Origin: Elysia chlorotica | Lineage: Eukaryota > Mollusca > Gastropoda > Plakobranchidae | Direction: 5' to 3' | Assembly (NCBI GenBank): GCA_003991915.1 | Contig: RQTK01000016.1 | Span: 505,242-569,241, forward strand | DNA: 64,000 nucleotides | Shown: positions 1 through 19,200 of the stretch, piece by piece | Numbering within the stretch: position 1 is the stretch's first letter | Layout of the letters: each line of letters begins with the position of its first letter | Translations under genes and position numbers: made by a program | The notes under the pieces: generated by a model | Databases searched by the model: none | The model's input: the letters and a program-made list of their open reading frames with translations, nothing else | What the model was told of the DNA's origin: nothing

Positions 1-439
1 CAGTAAAATTTGCCATTGTTTTCATTTACTTTAAGAATAACACGAGGCTCATGACAATTCATTGTCATTGTTGTGTAGATCGAAACATTGGGTGTTCTAA
101 GTCACTACAAATAGTGACGGTGAAAGTAGAAGTCCTCAAATAGAAGTTGTCAGCCATATAGACATGTCTAGTTTACTTCTACTTTTGGTTTCACTACTTG
201 GGGCAGGAGATCAAGTCTACAACAAAACAGTTTGTTGCGACCCTCTTAGCAAAAACCAGTATACCAGTGATATTACATGTCTGAGATCTCCTGTATACCT
301 GCGATGTGCAAGTGGTTGAAAGCAGCAATGGATTGGGAAGTGAGAGCATGATTGACAATTATGCAAGGCAAAGTCGTTTGATGGATAAATGGATATAACC
401 CTGTAAAAAAGATAAGACAAGTCAATTTTTCAGACTTAC
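1..439 (-). other. PSMA2 intron 6, partial
   Basis: AT-rich intron sequence running off the window. I looked for the C-terminal PSMA2 exon on the minus strand and did not find it. No repeat or other gene is recognised. Confidence 0.8.
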
Positions 440-7841
<7,402 letters not shown>

Positions 7842-7924
7842 CTTGGAAACAAAACTTCCGTCGAATCAATCTTGTTTTGGAAGTGGCTATTTGTCAGTTA
7901 TTTGTCAGGTTCTGACTGCGGGCA
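7842..7924 (-). promoter_or_regulatory. PSMA2 5' flank / probable 5' UTR and core promoter
   Basis: Only about 83 bp separate the PSMA2 ATG from the LINE relic. The segment has an ETS-type site ACGGAAGT on the gene strand (7861-7854) and two copies of TATTTGTCAG 11 bp apart (7888-7897, 7899-7908). No TATA box is obvious, as is common for housekeeping genes. The transcription start is not known. The promoter role is inferred from position only. Confidence 0.45.
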
Positions 7925-8755
7925 GTGAAAATTAAACGAGGAGAAAGACGGATGTGTACTTTCACCATCACCATTCAATGTATACACAGACTACATTTTC
8001 AGAGAAGTAGAGACAGAGGAAGAAGAACCACCAGGAATAGTTGTTGGAGGACATAATAATAAACAACTTAAGAAATGCCGATGACACAGCATTGCTCACA
8101 ACAAAATTTAATGAGGAAGATCTTCAAACACTAGTAACAAAAGAAGAAAGTAGCAGATACGGTCTGGAGATCAACAAGAAGAAAACACAAACAATGGCCA
8201 TCACAAAAGAAAAAGAACTTCCAAAGTAAACTTATAACTTGATGGGAAACCTCTAGAGCAAGTACACAGCTTCACATCTTGGACAGCAGATCACAAAGGA
8301 TGGAAGATCGAAAAAAATCAACAAGAGGATAGGAATGTCCAAAACTACATTTGCAACGTTGAATAAACTTCTTACCAACCGCAAGCTCTCATACAACCTC
8401 AGAATCAGAATGTGGATGTACAGAAAAAAATCAAGGACATCATGGAAAGATAAAAAGAGAAACAGCGAAGTTCTGAAACAACTAGGTCTTGGTCAAACAG
8501 AAATCGTCAAAACCATACAAAAGCGGAAACTGACATACTATGGACACGTGAGAAGGCATGACACCCTTCAAGGAAAGATCCTGGAGGGAAAGATTGAAGA
8601 GAAACGAGGACAAGGAAGAAGAAGAAATAGTTGGATAGTAAAAATTGAGGAAACAACTGGATTGAAAACCAACCAATGCCGTGAAATCGCAAGAGACCGT
8701 GAAAGATGGAGATCCGTGGCATCCAACCTCCGAAAGGAGAAAGAACCCCGATGAT
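7925..8755 (+). pseudogene. 5'-truncated, frameshifted non-LTR retrotransposon (LINE) reverse-transcriptase relic
   Basis: Translations of adjoining frames spell the C-terminal half of a LINE reverse transcriptase: a GCVLSP-type motif from 7950, then a NADDT box (8074-8088; the catalytic YADD motif with N for the aromatic), LEINKKKTQTM, a QVHSFT-LGQQITKDGRS segment and the C-terminal SWKDKKRNSEVL / KRKLTYYGHVRRHDTLQGKI / GKRGQGRRR-type tail ending KEKEPR. Frames shift near 7947-7950, 8050 and 8270. After LSYNLRIR the sequence jumps to MWMYRKKSRTSWKDK, an internal deletion of roughly 35-40 codons by family comparison. The tail style and the (TGA)n end suggest an RTE-like clade, but the clade is uncertain. 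The longest intact piece is 8335-8754. Confidence 0.88.
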
Positions 8756-8756
8756 T

Positions 8757-8847
<91 letters not shown>

Positions 8848-8848
8848 G
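8751..8848. repeat. (TGA)n tail of the LINE relic
   Basis: About 30 TGA triplets begin immediately at the stop of the LINE frame, so the 3' UTR is essentially the trinucleotide repeat. Very short, simple-repeat 3' ends are a known property of RTE-type LINEs. The long His, Met and Ser runs this repeat would encode are not genes. Confidence 0.93.
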
Positions 8849-9059
8849 TGTACATAATATACTAATTTTATTTGGATATGCCTTGTAAGCCGACGCATAC
8901 TGTAACTATAATCTTTGATCATTACCGCCCCACGATATCTCCATCTGAAGTGGCCTGCGCTCGCAAGCAAACTGCAATACTCGCAAGTGTCCGAAAATCT
9001 GATCTGATATATTTTTATAAAAATCCGTGGGATGTAGATCTTATTAAACTTAAATAGTA

Positions 9060-9165
9060 TTGGCGTTGGCTAAGTGGGGGGTTAAAGGTGACTCAGTCTC
9101 CAGTGCTCGTGACTGAGGAGCAGGAGGTCCAAGGTTCAGATCTTTGGTGTCATCGCTTTTTTTCA
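9060..9165 (+). ncRNA. tRNA-like sequence / SINE head (Pol III promoter relic)
   Basis: TTGGCTAAGTGG at 9065-9076 fits an A box (TRGCNNAGTGG), and AAGGTTCAGATC at about 9132-9143 fits a degraded B box. They are about 65 bp apart with a long variable-arm-like insert, as in Leu/Ser tRNAs. A T7 run (9157-9163) could end Pol III transcription. I cannot fold a clean cloverleaf, so this is a tRNA-derived repeat or pseudogene rather than a working tRNA. Confidence 0.5.
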
Positions 9166-9396
9166 ACCCAACCCCTTTTTTCCGCCCATAACATTAATGT
9201 GATGATTGCTTTTTTAGCAATATAAGGCGCCAGGTATCTCTAGCATTCGTGCTATGGACATTTCCATGTATGTATTGCAGAACTTTCGATTGTGGCTTCA
9301 AGGGTTCTAAACACATAACCATTTCAGTGTAAAGACATCCAATAAAATAAATAAAAATTATTCGAACTGAAAAATACCACACCCAGAGCTATATAA

Positions 9397-9497
9397 CCCC
9401 CCCCCCCCCCCAAAAAAAAAAAAAAATTAAACAAAAATTAAACAAACAAAAAAACGAAGACAAAAAAACAAACAAAAAACAAACAACAAAAAAAAAC
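9397..9497. repeat. Poly-C / poly-A / AAAC-rich low-complexity tract
   Basis: C15 is followed by A15 and then an irregular AAAC-type stretch. No gene content. Confidence 0.85.
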
Positions 9498-10432
9498 ATA
9501 ATGTCGAAAACTGCAGACATTATTTTTTAAGCCCTACTTTTAAAATTAATATAGAACAATCAAGGAGAACAAATTTTGCAACATCACACGCTGCTTCACT
9601 CTGGGAAATGAAATTCCAAACTAATTTCAATGTAAAGAATTGGATGTCGGATATGGATTGCACTAAGGAGACCAGACTCCGTGTTCTGCTCTGGAAAATA
9701 TTAAATAATATATACCCCACATCTATACTACTTCTCTTTTTTACTTTATTGAACATTTCTTCTATAGTTGTCTGTTAGTAGAACCATTGTGGAAAGAAAT
9801 TGAAAAGAAAATCGCGGCATATTGTTGCAAAATAGTGAATCTAAATGTTCATGTTGTATTGCTAGGAATCACGCTTTCTGGGTCATTTAACAAAATGACA
9901 CTAAAAGTTATAAATCATGTCATTCTTGTGGGGAAAATGTCAATCTCAAAAATGAAATAGGACTACACTGTATGGCAAAGGTTCTCATCATATATCAAAA
10001 GGATCTCGTCGTTGGTCAGGGACATTGGGTGTCAGGCGGGACTAAACTGCTTAAATTATACCAGTCTCCGATCAAATCAAAGGTAGACTTTGACAGTACA
10101 TGTACATATTTTGAATTTGGCTAGTTTAAAGAATTGGTTCTAAAAGTTCTATAAGAACTTCATCGACCCACAAGAACATTGCGCTCAGCCCCTGTGCGTT
10201 AACTTTCGTATACCCCCTATCGAAAGCTTTCATTCAGGGGCTGGTGAACCTCCTCCGGTATACCGCTGCAAACAATTCACATCAAACTGCAACAAACAAA
10301 AAAGGGAAAAAATCCTGCGATGACACTTGTTCGACTTCTCCATCTGATTACTTTCAAATAAACATCTCAGACTTCTCATTTAAAACATGCGTACAGAAAT
10401 TAACGTATATAACATTGATAATACTACCATTA
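9498..10432. other. Unassigned intergenic sequence
   Basis: AT-rich with no convincing ORF, repeat or RNA feature that I can recognise on either strand. Confidence 0.6.
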
Positions 10433-10645
10433 GGGGGCGAAGTAGCAGAGACGGCGGACCGCGCGACTTTTGACCAGCAAGCCCTATGTTTGAACCCCGA
10501 TCATGCAGCTTTTCCCCCTTATTGTCAAAATGTCAATATGTCCGGCTGAGACAGAATCTTGGCATCTCAGATTCGTGGATTTATGGCAGCACATAAAATT
10601 ATTAGAGTTAGACTTTGGACCCATCCGCGATATAGCATAGTGGCG
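10433..10645 (+). mobile_element. Degraded tRNA-derived SINE
   Basis: Starts GGGGGCGAAGTAGC, with a B-box-like TTTGAACCCCGATC near 10490. Then comes the core shared with other copies in this window: CCGGCTGAGACAG, GGCAGCACATAAAATT and CCGCGATATAGC. It is much more diverged than the copies at 13.25 and 49.1 kb. Confidence 0.72.
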
Positions 10646-10710
10646 AACTTAAGCCTTAAGGAAAAATCAAATGTCAGACCGTCGGGTATTTCATGCCCCT
10701 AGCCCCTGTG

Positions 10711-10711
<1 letters not shown>

Positions 10712-10788
<77 letters not shown>
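10712..10788. repeat. (CT)n microsatellite
   Basis: About 38 CT dinucleotides with one interruption. Plus-strand pyrimidine. Confidence 0.95.
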
Positions 10789-10790
<2 letters not shown>

Positions 10791-10929
10791 ACTCACACAC
10801 ACTCATATACCATATTAGTTATTTTTTCTATGACTATTTTAAGTCAATTTGTTCATCAAATTGATTCTCCTGAATCTAAAACTCCTCTTTGCGTCGTTAA
10901 AAAATTCCCTCTACACAAGCATAATTTAT

Positions 10930-11910
10930 TCTGATAGCCTTTGGTAAGAGCAATTAACAATCTTTTCAAGCTGCAAACCTTCGACTTAATATTTTCACAT
11001 ACAGGCAAAATTTTCAAGCGGCAATGTCTACGTTCTATAATTATCTTTTAGAGAATATATTCAAGCCGTAACGAACCCCCTTTTATCACTTTCAAGCAAT
11101 GTTTTCAAACGATAAATCGTTATCTGATAGTCAATTTTTAAAGCGGTATGCCATGCACTTATATAACCCAAAGGCAATACATGTATTTTCAAGCGGCAAA
11201 TGCATCCTCTCATAGTAGTAGTAGTCATAGGCTAGCCTGCATTCATAAAGGCGAAAAGTGTAGGCAGCGTAAATTACAAGAATTAGCCTGTGTAATTCAT
11301 GCAAACATTCAGGTAGACAGCTTAGTCTCTGAGCCAATATGTACTCTAGGTGACAGACAATTTCATAGGAAATGTTCATTCCTACTCGCCGATTTCAGCA
11401 TGCACGTGGCCAGTCTTCGAGTGAGTAAACTCATGATGTATGGACTGGTTAAAAATTCACCGACCAGTTTCTTATCGAGGAATCATAGTAGAAAAAAATC
11501 TGATTTGATTTTTTTTTTAAATCAGCAATAAAAATTCTATGTCTGTACTGAGCAGAATTTCATATTATGAAGTATTAAATAAATGCATATTTTTAATGTT
11601 TTGGTGGGACTGTGCAGAATTATTGAGCTTCCTGTCTCCTTGATAGTGTGCATGATCGTAATCTATGTATAACTTATAGGTAAATCTTTCTTGCAGTAAA
11701 AATTAAAATATACTAAATTAATTTCCTCGTATAACCTTTATGCAATAGTTTCAAGCAGTAAGCGCATCCTCATGTATGACTTGTAGGCAATATTTTTCAG
11801 CGTTAAACTCTACCTCTTGTACAACTTTAAGTGGGATCGTTGCACTTATGTCTATTAATAGAAATATTTTAAAGCAGTTATACGTTAACGCATCGTAGCT
11901 TCATCCGCTG
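10930..11910 (-). repeat. Degenerate short-motif repeat related to the 30-48 kb satellite, opposite orientation
   Basis: The phrase TTTCAAGCGG or TTTAAAGCGG recurs at irregular 40-90 bp intervals (for example near 10965, 11011, 11137, 11189, 11748, 11871), usually followed by CAA or TAA. Its reverse complement resembles the CCGCTTGAAAT motif of the B blocks at 30-48 kb. Relationship inferred by eye, and divergence is high. Confidence 0.5.
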
Positions 11911-12355
11911 TTTTTGCAACCCAACAAGAATGTGTTGCAACCATTGCGACCTAGATTGGAACGTGAGTTACTGATCATTGGCAAGCAGCCAAAGAATGAC
12001 ATCATCGATCGCGTTCCATACAACATAGCCCTCAAGCCGTGTGCTACATGGTGTGTAGGCAGAGTGGCAGACGAGAATAATCTAGTCTGGACCGGTGCCC
12101 GCCTGCCTGGTGGGGCCCGACTCTGGGATGTGTACTTTGTGTAGGCGAATCCTAATGAGAATTTGCGAAATGCACTGCCCCTTTTCACCGTTCATAGACG
12201 TTGTAACCTCCCACCTCCCACACACACACTCAAACGTCGTTGTTTACCACCATTTAATTTTAAGGCGCATTCGAAGTTGTAACAGGTTTTCTTTCTTTGT
12301 GGTAGCTTACAATCATGTTTACTCATTTCAGTTCACAGCTTCTCTCTACCACCCC

Positions 12356-12381
12356 CCCTCTCTCTCCTCTCTCTCTCTCTC

Positions 12382-12417
<36 letters not shown>
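12356..12417. repeat. (CT)n microsatellite
   Basis: CT repeats with minor interruptions. No associated gene. Confidence 0.93.
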
Positions 12418-12517
12418 TAAGTGTTTAAGTGTCCACCCTACCTTCCCGAGTAACCGTACTTTTTGTTTTACACGTAGATCTAGACTTGTGTTTTGAAGAA
12501 GATTGATGCACACATCC

Positions 12518-12539
12518 AAAAAAAAAAAAAAAAAAAAAA
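12518..12539. repeat. Poly-A tract
   Basis: About A21 followed by GAATTATTT. It could be a retrotransposon tail on the plus strand, but nothing recognisable lies upstream. Confidence 0.75.
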
Positions 12540-13127
12540 GAATTATTTATAGGCCTACAATTGTTTGGTTTTTAAATTTAAACGATGTCGAACATTGATG
12601 CAAAAGATAGACGAAAAGGTTAGTTCTTCGAGTACAAAAGTTACACAGCCATGTGGATCTCCTTCGTGACATAATAATCATGTTGATATAGATTGCATGT
12701 GTCTGACTCCTATTAGAATCTAGACCTAGATTTATATCTATAATCTATATCTAGATCTAGAATCTACATACATCTACATCAATGTGAGTTGTTTATCTCT
12801 CTGTTATCGTGTTAGTAGGTTAACATGAACTATAATACATGGTTAAACCGTGTCGCGTCCGAGGGGGGTGGGGGGTATAAGTGGACGTTTCTTTTATCAC
12901 CCATTTCACCCGTCCATGGCTCAAAATTCTAACTGTAGCCTTGAGCAAAAAGGGGAAAAATAAATCCATGCCGAAAATGGCTACACGAGATATTTTCATG
13001 ACTATATTTTTTTATCAGTAACAACTCTTCGCCGCCCCCCCCCCCCCCCCCCTCACCCACCCAAAAGAAAGTCAATTGAAAAGAAAATCAAACAAAAAAA
13101 ACAACAACAAAACAAATAAACCTTTGA

Positions 13128-13235
13128 ACAAGAACGTCGATGTACAACTATCAGTATGCAACATATCACATACATGTATAAACAGTGCAGGTTTTCAACC
13201 TTTCATGCGCGGCGGAAAAGAACGCCGTTTTTTTT
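13128..13235. repeat. 108-bp direct repeat, copy 1 (left of SINE)
   Basis: Runs from ACAAGAACGTCGATG to AAGAACGCCG plus T8. By eye it is identical to 13516-13623, with an offset of 388 bp. The SINE occupies the space between the copies. Confidence 0.95.
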
Positions 13236-13250
13236 GCTCAGATCAAGACA

Positions 13251-13512
13251 GGGGGGGCGCGGTGGACCAGGGGTAGAACATCGGCTTCCGACGCAAAAGG
13301 TCCCGAGTTCGAATCCTGGCTGTTGCAATCCCTACTGGTTGGGTCGGTGTCAGTATAATGTGACCGGCTGAGACAGGAGTCATGGTATCCCCACCCTGTC
13401 TCGTGTGTGGCAGCACATAAAATTGTCAGACGTCCGTCTTGGGGCCCGTCCACGATATAGCCTATAAGTTGCTGATGTTGGACGTTAAAAACCAACCAAC
13501 CAAACCAAACTT
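13251..13512 (+). mobile_element. tRNA-derived SINE, well preserved
   Basis: The tRNA-like head GGGGCGCGGTGGACCAGGGG and onward has a B box GAGTTCGAATCC (13303-13314). The core has CTACTGGTTGGGTCGGTGTC, then AATGTGACCGGCTGAGACAG, then GGCAGCACATAAAATTGT. The 3' part runs CTTGGGGCCCGTCCACGATA through GCTGATGTTGGACGTTAAA into an (ACCA)n tail. The same core recurs at 10.4, 20.2, 49.1, 51.05 and 53.3 kb. Shared SINE core domains are known from molluscs. Which named domain this is cannot be settled here. Confidence 0.88.
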
Positions 13513-13515
13513 GGT

Positions 13516-13623
13516 ACAAGAACGTCGATGTACAACTATCAGTATGCAACATATCACATACATGTATAAACAGTGCAGGTTTTCAACCTTTCATGCGCGG
13601 CGGAAAAGAACGCCGTTTTTTTT
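13516..13623. repeat. 108-bp direct repeat, copy 2 (right of SINE)
   Basis: Second copy of 13128-13235, again ending in a T run (10 T in this copy). See copy 1. Confidence 0.95.
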
Positions 13624-14114
13624 TTCCCTCTGTGAACGGTGGAGGTTTTTGGGTCAGTTTTTTTCCACCGTCGATAAAGGTTGGGAGAGGGCGCTGCCTT
13701 TACGAAATGCGTCAGACTGGGAGCTGGAGAAAACCAATAGGTTTTTTTTAGCTACTTGTGTATTACTACTAGGCCTACATTTCGATGATATAGTCGTAGT
13801 GGTCGTTATTTTGTGGGTGCCTGGTTGGATAAAGTCGGGGCCGTGCTTTTGATTAAAGTTTGAAACGACTACGCTTATCTGAACCACAGTTCTATGTTAA
13901 AAACTTCAGTCTCTGTCGTCTTGGCCTACCCACCTCCCAAGCTGTATGTGACAGCTAATCTAGCAGTTACTGTATTCAATGTGTCCTGTGTAATTAAAAC
14001 GGTATCATGTCGGTAAAACAATTATGATGCCGCTATTAGTATTACTACCGCCGGGCAGAGTCATAGACCAATAGAATAATAGTAAACATACATGGGCGTT
14101 GCATTAAATGCTTT

Positions 14115-14280
14115 TTGGAAGAAAAAAAGAAGAAGATGCAGAACAAGGGGAAGAAGAAAAAGAAGAAGAAGGGGAACAAGAAAGGGAAGAAAAAGAAGAA
14201 GAAGAAGAAGAAGAAGAAGAAGAAGAAGAAGAAGAAGAAGAAGAAGAAGAAGAAGAAGAAGAAGAAGAAGAAGAAGGAGA
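14115..14280. repeat. (GAA)n purine array
   Basis: Irregular GAA/GGA/AAG sequence resolving into a pure (AGA)n run of about 28 triplets. The all-Glu, all-Lys and all-Arg frames through it are low-complexity artefacts. Long GAA runs can adopt triplex (H-DNA) structure. Confidence 0.93.
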
Positions 14281-14324
14281 AGAAAGCGGAGGAGAAGAAA
14301 GCGGAGGAGACGAGGGAGTACTAC

Positions 14325-14329
14325 TAGGC

Positions 14330-14404
<75 letters not shown>

Positions 14405-14405
14405 T
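14325..14405. repeat. (CTA)n microsatellite, left block
   Basis: About 26 CTA triplets ending exactly where a SINE 3' fragment begins. Confidence 0.95.
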
Positions 14406-14465
14406 GCCCGTCCACGATATAGCCTATAGTTGCTGATGTTGGACGTTAAAACCCAACCAACCAAC
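14406..14465 (+). mobile_element. SINE 3' end fragment between two CTA arrays
   Basis: GCCCGTCCACGATATAGCC, TTGCTGATGTTGGACG and the TTAAAACCCAACC tail match the last 60 bases of the SINE at 13.25 kb. It is truncated at the left by the CTA array and followed by ACTACTACT on the right. Confidence 0.85.
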
Positions 14466-14529
14466 TACTACTACTATGATACAGAGAAGCAGGCCAACAA
14501 CTATATAGGCTTTAACAGACGGAGCTTAC

Positions 14530-14539
14530 TACAACTACA

Positions 14540-14622
<83 letters not shown>

Positions 14623-14623
14623 A

Positions 14624-14692
<69 letters not shown>
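14530..14692. repeat. (ACT)n microsatellite, right block
   Basis: About 54 ACT triplets with one ACAACT interruption. The poly-Leu and poly-Ser frames are artefacts. Confidence 0.95.
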
Positions 14693-14693
<1 letters not shown>

Positions 14694-15056
14694 TGTAATA
14701 AGATATTTAGGAGAGGCAGACCGCTGGAATAAATTTTATAAGCAGATAAAAAATTTTTATGTATTTTTTTCAAAATGGTAGAAGTAGACTTTTATTGAAA
14801 ATGGCCAAACAACGATTGCGCTTTGTGGGATTAGAACCCTGGACTGGTTATAGATCGATCAGCGGCACCGATTCGTCTTGCCACTCAAAGTGACCACGAC
14901 CACTACGAAGAATGAAGTTGGGAGAAGCGAAGTGAGTGAAAAATTAAGAGGTGAGAGATTAGAGGGTAAAAGAAGAATCAATTTGATGACCAAAGAGACC
15001 TGAATTAGTCATAGAAAAAATTACTATAATACTAATATGGTACACGAGTGTGTGTG

Positions 15057-16030
<974 letters not shown>

Positions 16031-16196
16031 TAAAATCTAGATTAGACTAGATTAGGCCAGTGGCAATGGATCAGCTAAAAAAATGTGGTCTAGATATCGT
16101 ACTGATGGCTCGTTTTCTTGACCAAGCCAAGAAATTATGATATAGATCTAGATCTTAGATCTAGATATCTTGATCTTGTCTAGATAGGTCTAGATT
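16031..16196. repeat. Cluster of CTAGATCTAG-type words
   Basis: TCTAGAT and its reverse complement occur many times in 160 bp, giving dense short palindromes. A similar, smaller cluster lies at 12715-12775. It looks like a degraded short tandem repeat. Confidence 0.6.
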
Positions 16197-16250
16197 ATGA
16201 TGAACGCACGGAAATCAAAACCACCCCCTTTAGATGCCAGTCTCCATAAG
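16197..16250 (+). CDS. Possible first coding exon of an unidentified gene
   Basis: Two consecutive ATG codons start MMNARKSKPPPLDASLHK. The frame is followed exactly at the codon boundary by GTAAGG, a strong splice donor. A downstream acceptor in compatible phase, CTTGTTTCAG at 17391-17400, would continue with KLCQETQHHRTWLL but stops after 23 codons unless spliced again. I do not recognise the protein. The evidence is a good donor and a peptide-like composition only. It could be chance. Confidence 0.22.
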
Positions 16251-19200
16251 GTAAGGCTCTCTGTTCTGTGCTGTACTGTGGTGTCCCAAAATTACGGTAT
16301 CTAATTATGTTGCTGATTAGGTTTATATCCAGTGATGAATCTTTCACTTTCCGTTTCCCCCTGCTATTTTTCTTGAAAATAAGATATGGCTTAGCTCCCT
16401 TTTTATGAATCTAAAATTCCATCCTCTGAGGAGAAATAAGGGGCCAACATCTTAGGACAAGAGCTCTACATTTTCTAACACATGAAAGTAAGGGCAAATA
16501 CAAGAAATAAGAAATCTGCACAGTAGGCCTATCCAATGTAACACAATTGCTGTGCACCTTAGTCTTTAATTTAAACGTGGCTGAGTATGCACTGCCCTAG
16601 TAGGCCTATAGGCTATCTGTCAAAATTTGGTAGGCTAAGAACTAGCTTATTAAATGAGTAGATAATTATAGGTTTATGAAGTAGGCCTAGATCTAGTAGG
16701 CCTGTCATATTTCAATTGGTCCAAATAATCAAACGCTGACCGTGGCATTTTTTACTTCATTAGAGCTTCTTCGGCAGAAAAACTAAGTAGTTTTGCTTCT
16801 TAGGCAGTCTCGCCAATAATTTAATAAAAAATACACATGCATATAGATCCCAGATCTGGTGTGTATAGCAAAGTTTGGACAAAAATACTAGACTCTATGT
16901 ATGTAGCCTAGCTATGTATGTAGCCTAGTGTGTGAAATAAAAAAGAAATCTTAAGTGGTAGACTATGCATTTTGACATTTCTCTATCGAGTGGTACAAAA
17001 GTTAGATCATCCAAATTATATTGATGAAAGTGCTACTTACAGCCAATAATTAAATATTGATGGCAACTCCTAAACACCATTTGCATTTAGTCCAATTTTC
17101 AGTTAGACTTGGAAGAGCTGAAAAATGGGGTAAATTGTGGCAACTATTGAAAATTAAGAAAAACACCAGACAAGTGTGGTTGAGTTGTGTTGCATCGTAT
17201 AAACATTTTGACATTGACTGTTCTGTGTCCTTTTGATTTTGATGCAACGCTCTTCAATCTAGGCCATAGTCAATAATTTGGTGTAGGCTAATTACAATCC
17301 AAATTTTTTCGGTGGTCGCCCTGGAGAGCGTTGCGTCAGATCAGTTTGTCTTTGCTTGATCACTAATGAGTGGAACTCTACTATATGAATCTTGTTTCAG
17401 AAGTTATGTCAGGAGACTCAACATCATAGGACCTGGTTGCTAAATTCTTCAGGGTTAGGTCGACATCTCTAGCTTGGCTTGATTAGAGGGTGACCTGTTC
17501 CCAATGTAGACATACATCTCTTTTAGGACACCCAAGTCCAGATAGCATTTGAAGAGGTGCTTACTAAAATTTAGCTTCAATATTTTTTTAATTTTTTTAA
17601 AACAATACAAGGGTGGAAAAGTTATTGAAAAACTTCGTCTTTTTCAAATTAAAGTGAAGTGGTAGTGAAATTGTTTTGGTCTGTAAGTAGGCCTTGGGCT
17701 GACTTTTTCCATCAAAGTACATGTATATAAATTTAAAACAGTTAACCCTATTCTAAAACATCTCTGAATCATTTTACCAAGCTTTTTGTGTAAAGTTTTG
17801 AGATAGAAATCAATTTAATTGATCTACATTTTTTCGCAACAAGAAATTTGAATACATGTTTTTCGTTTGCACCTTCCTCTCTCACCCTGCTTTGTGGGGT
17901 ATCCAGGTTATTAGGTCTGGTTTTCGGAGACATCTTGGTTTATCAAGTAAGCTGCGGTCTTATCACACACTCTGGTGTGACCCTCGTGTCTCATGTCTCA
18001 GCCTCCTGGTCAACTCCCTGACAGCTTACTAGACTTGCGCAGTTAGAAGGAAAGTAGCATGGGTTCCTTTAAATTTGCAAAACCTGGATTGCTCCTCTTC
18101 AGGCACACCGATCAGCTGTAAATCTTGGCCGTTACACGATGACAGCGTACTCTTCAGCTTACAATTAAGTCGTATAAATGTAATGAAGTATTTGAATGTC
18201 TGTGCTTCAGAATCAGAGTAAGTCACGACAGCAAAAGTGGTGTGTACAGATTTGTGGTTACCAAAAAAATTATTTCCTTTGTATTTAATTTTTATTAGTC
18301 ATCCCATTGCTATCTTTGTTTTTGTCCTTTTTTTTTCTATTAATTAAAAGATTAAGAGACCCTCTTGTTCTGTGTATCTGCATTAGTGGAATGCGTACTA
18401 CGAACATAACAAAGAAAAAAAACTTGCTACTTCTACATTCAATATATACTTGGCAGTTTTATTTGTTTTGTTATGCATTTATTCCTTTTAACTTGTAGTA
18501 TTTGTGAAAAAAACCCTCAAAAACACAAACACTGAAAATTATGATTAAAATACCTTTTACCGTGAAAGCTCATTTACTTTGTCTTTATTACTACACGCGT
18601 AAACCTCGTGAATTACGGTTAGCGCTCATGTTTGTCATTACTGTCTTGATAACTTGTCCTTTTTGTGGTTTCATTTTTAGTCATAAGTGTACTCAATTTA
18701 TTTGCCTAAAACTAAAGTGATTACGCACAGAGCTCTTAAACTTTGTTCTGTCCAGAGCTGGGTGTATTGTACAGATCTGTATACACTTATCCAGTCCTCT
18801 GAAGATCAACACGTCTTTCTTGGGCGTAATGTCAATCAATCTGCGGAATGACCAAAAACCAGAAGTATCCCCTCCTCTCTGTCTATCACTGTCTGTTGTA
18901 TGGTATGTAATAGTTAAATCCTTATTTAGTGAAAATTGACAAAATGAAATACCAGAAAAGATTGTTTTTAAAATTTCAATTCAATTTCAATCAAATGTTG
19001 AACAACAGAACCCTTAAAATTCAAAATTTTGAATATACAAGAGCAAAATGAAAACATGTAGAGTAAGCTTTTTACCCGAATGCTTAAAATTTTATACAAA
19101 TGCTTTGCACACTGGCATGTTTCATCAGTTTTTAGGTTGCAGTGGAGTGCTGAAATTGATTTTACTCATGGTTTGACTGGGAATTGGAATGACTTACGGT

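Noticed and set aside
8568..8888. Poly-His, poly-Met and poly-Ser open frames
   Set aside because: All three are frames of the (TGA)n tail of the LINE relic.
9060..9165. Functional tRNA gene
   Set aside because: The B box departs from GGTTCGANTCC and I could not pair an acceptor stem.
14092..14773. Long Arg/Lys/Glu/Leu/Ser/Thr-rich frames
   Set aside because: Triplet microsatellites (GAA, CTA, ACT) are open in several frames at once, with no other coding evidence.
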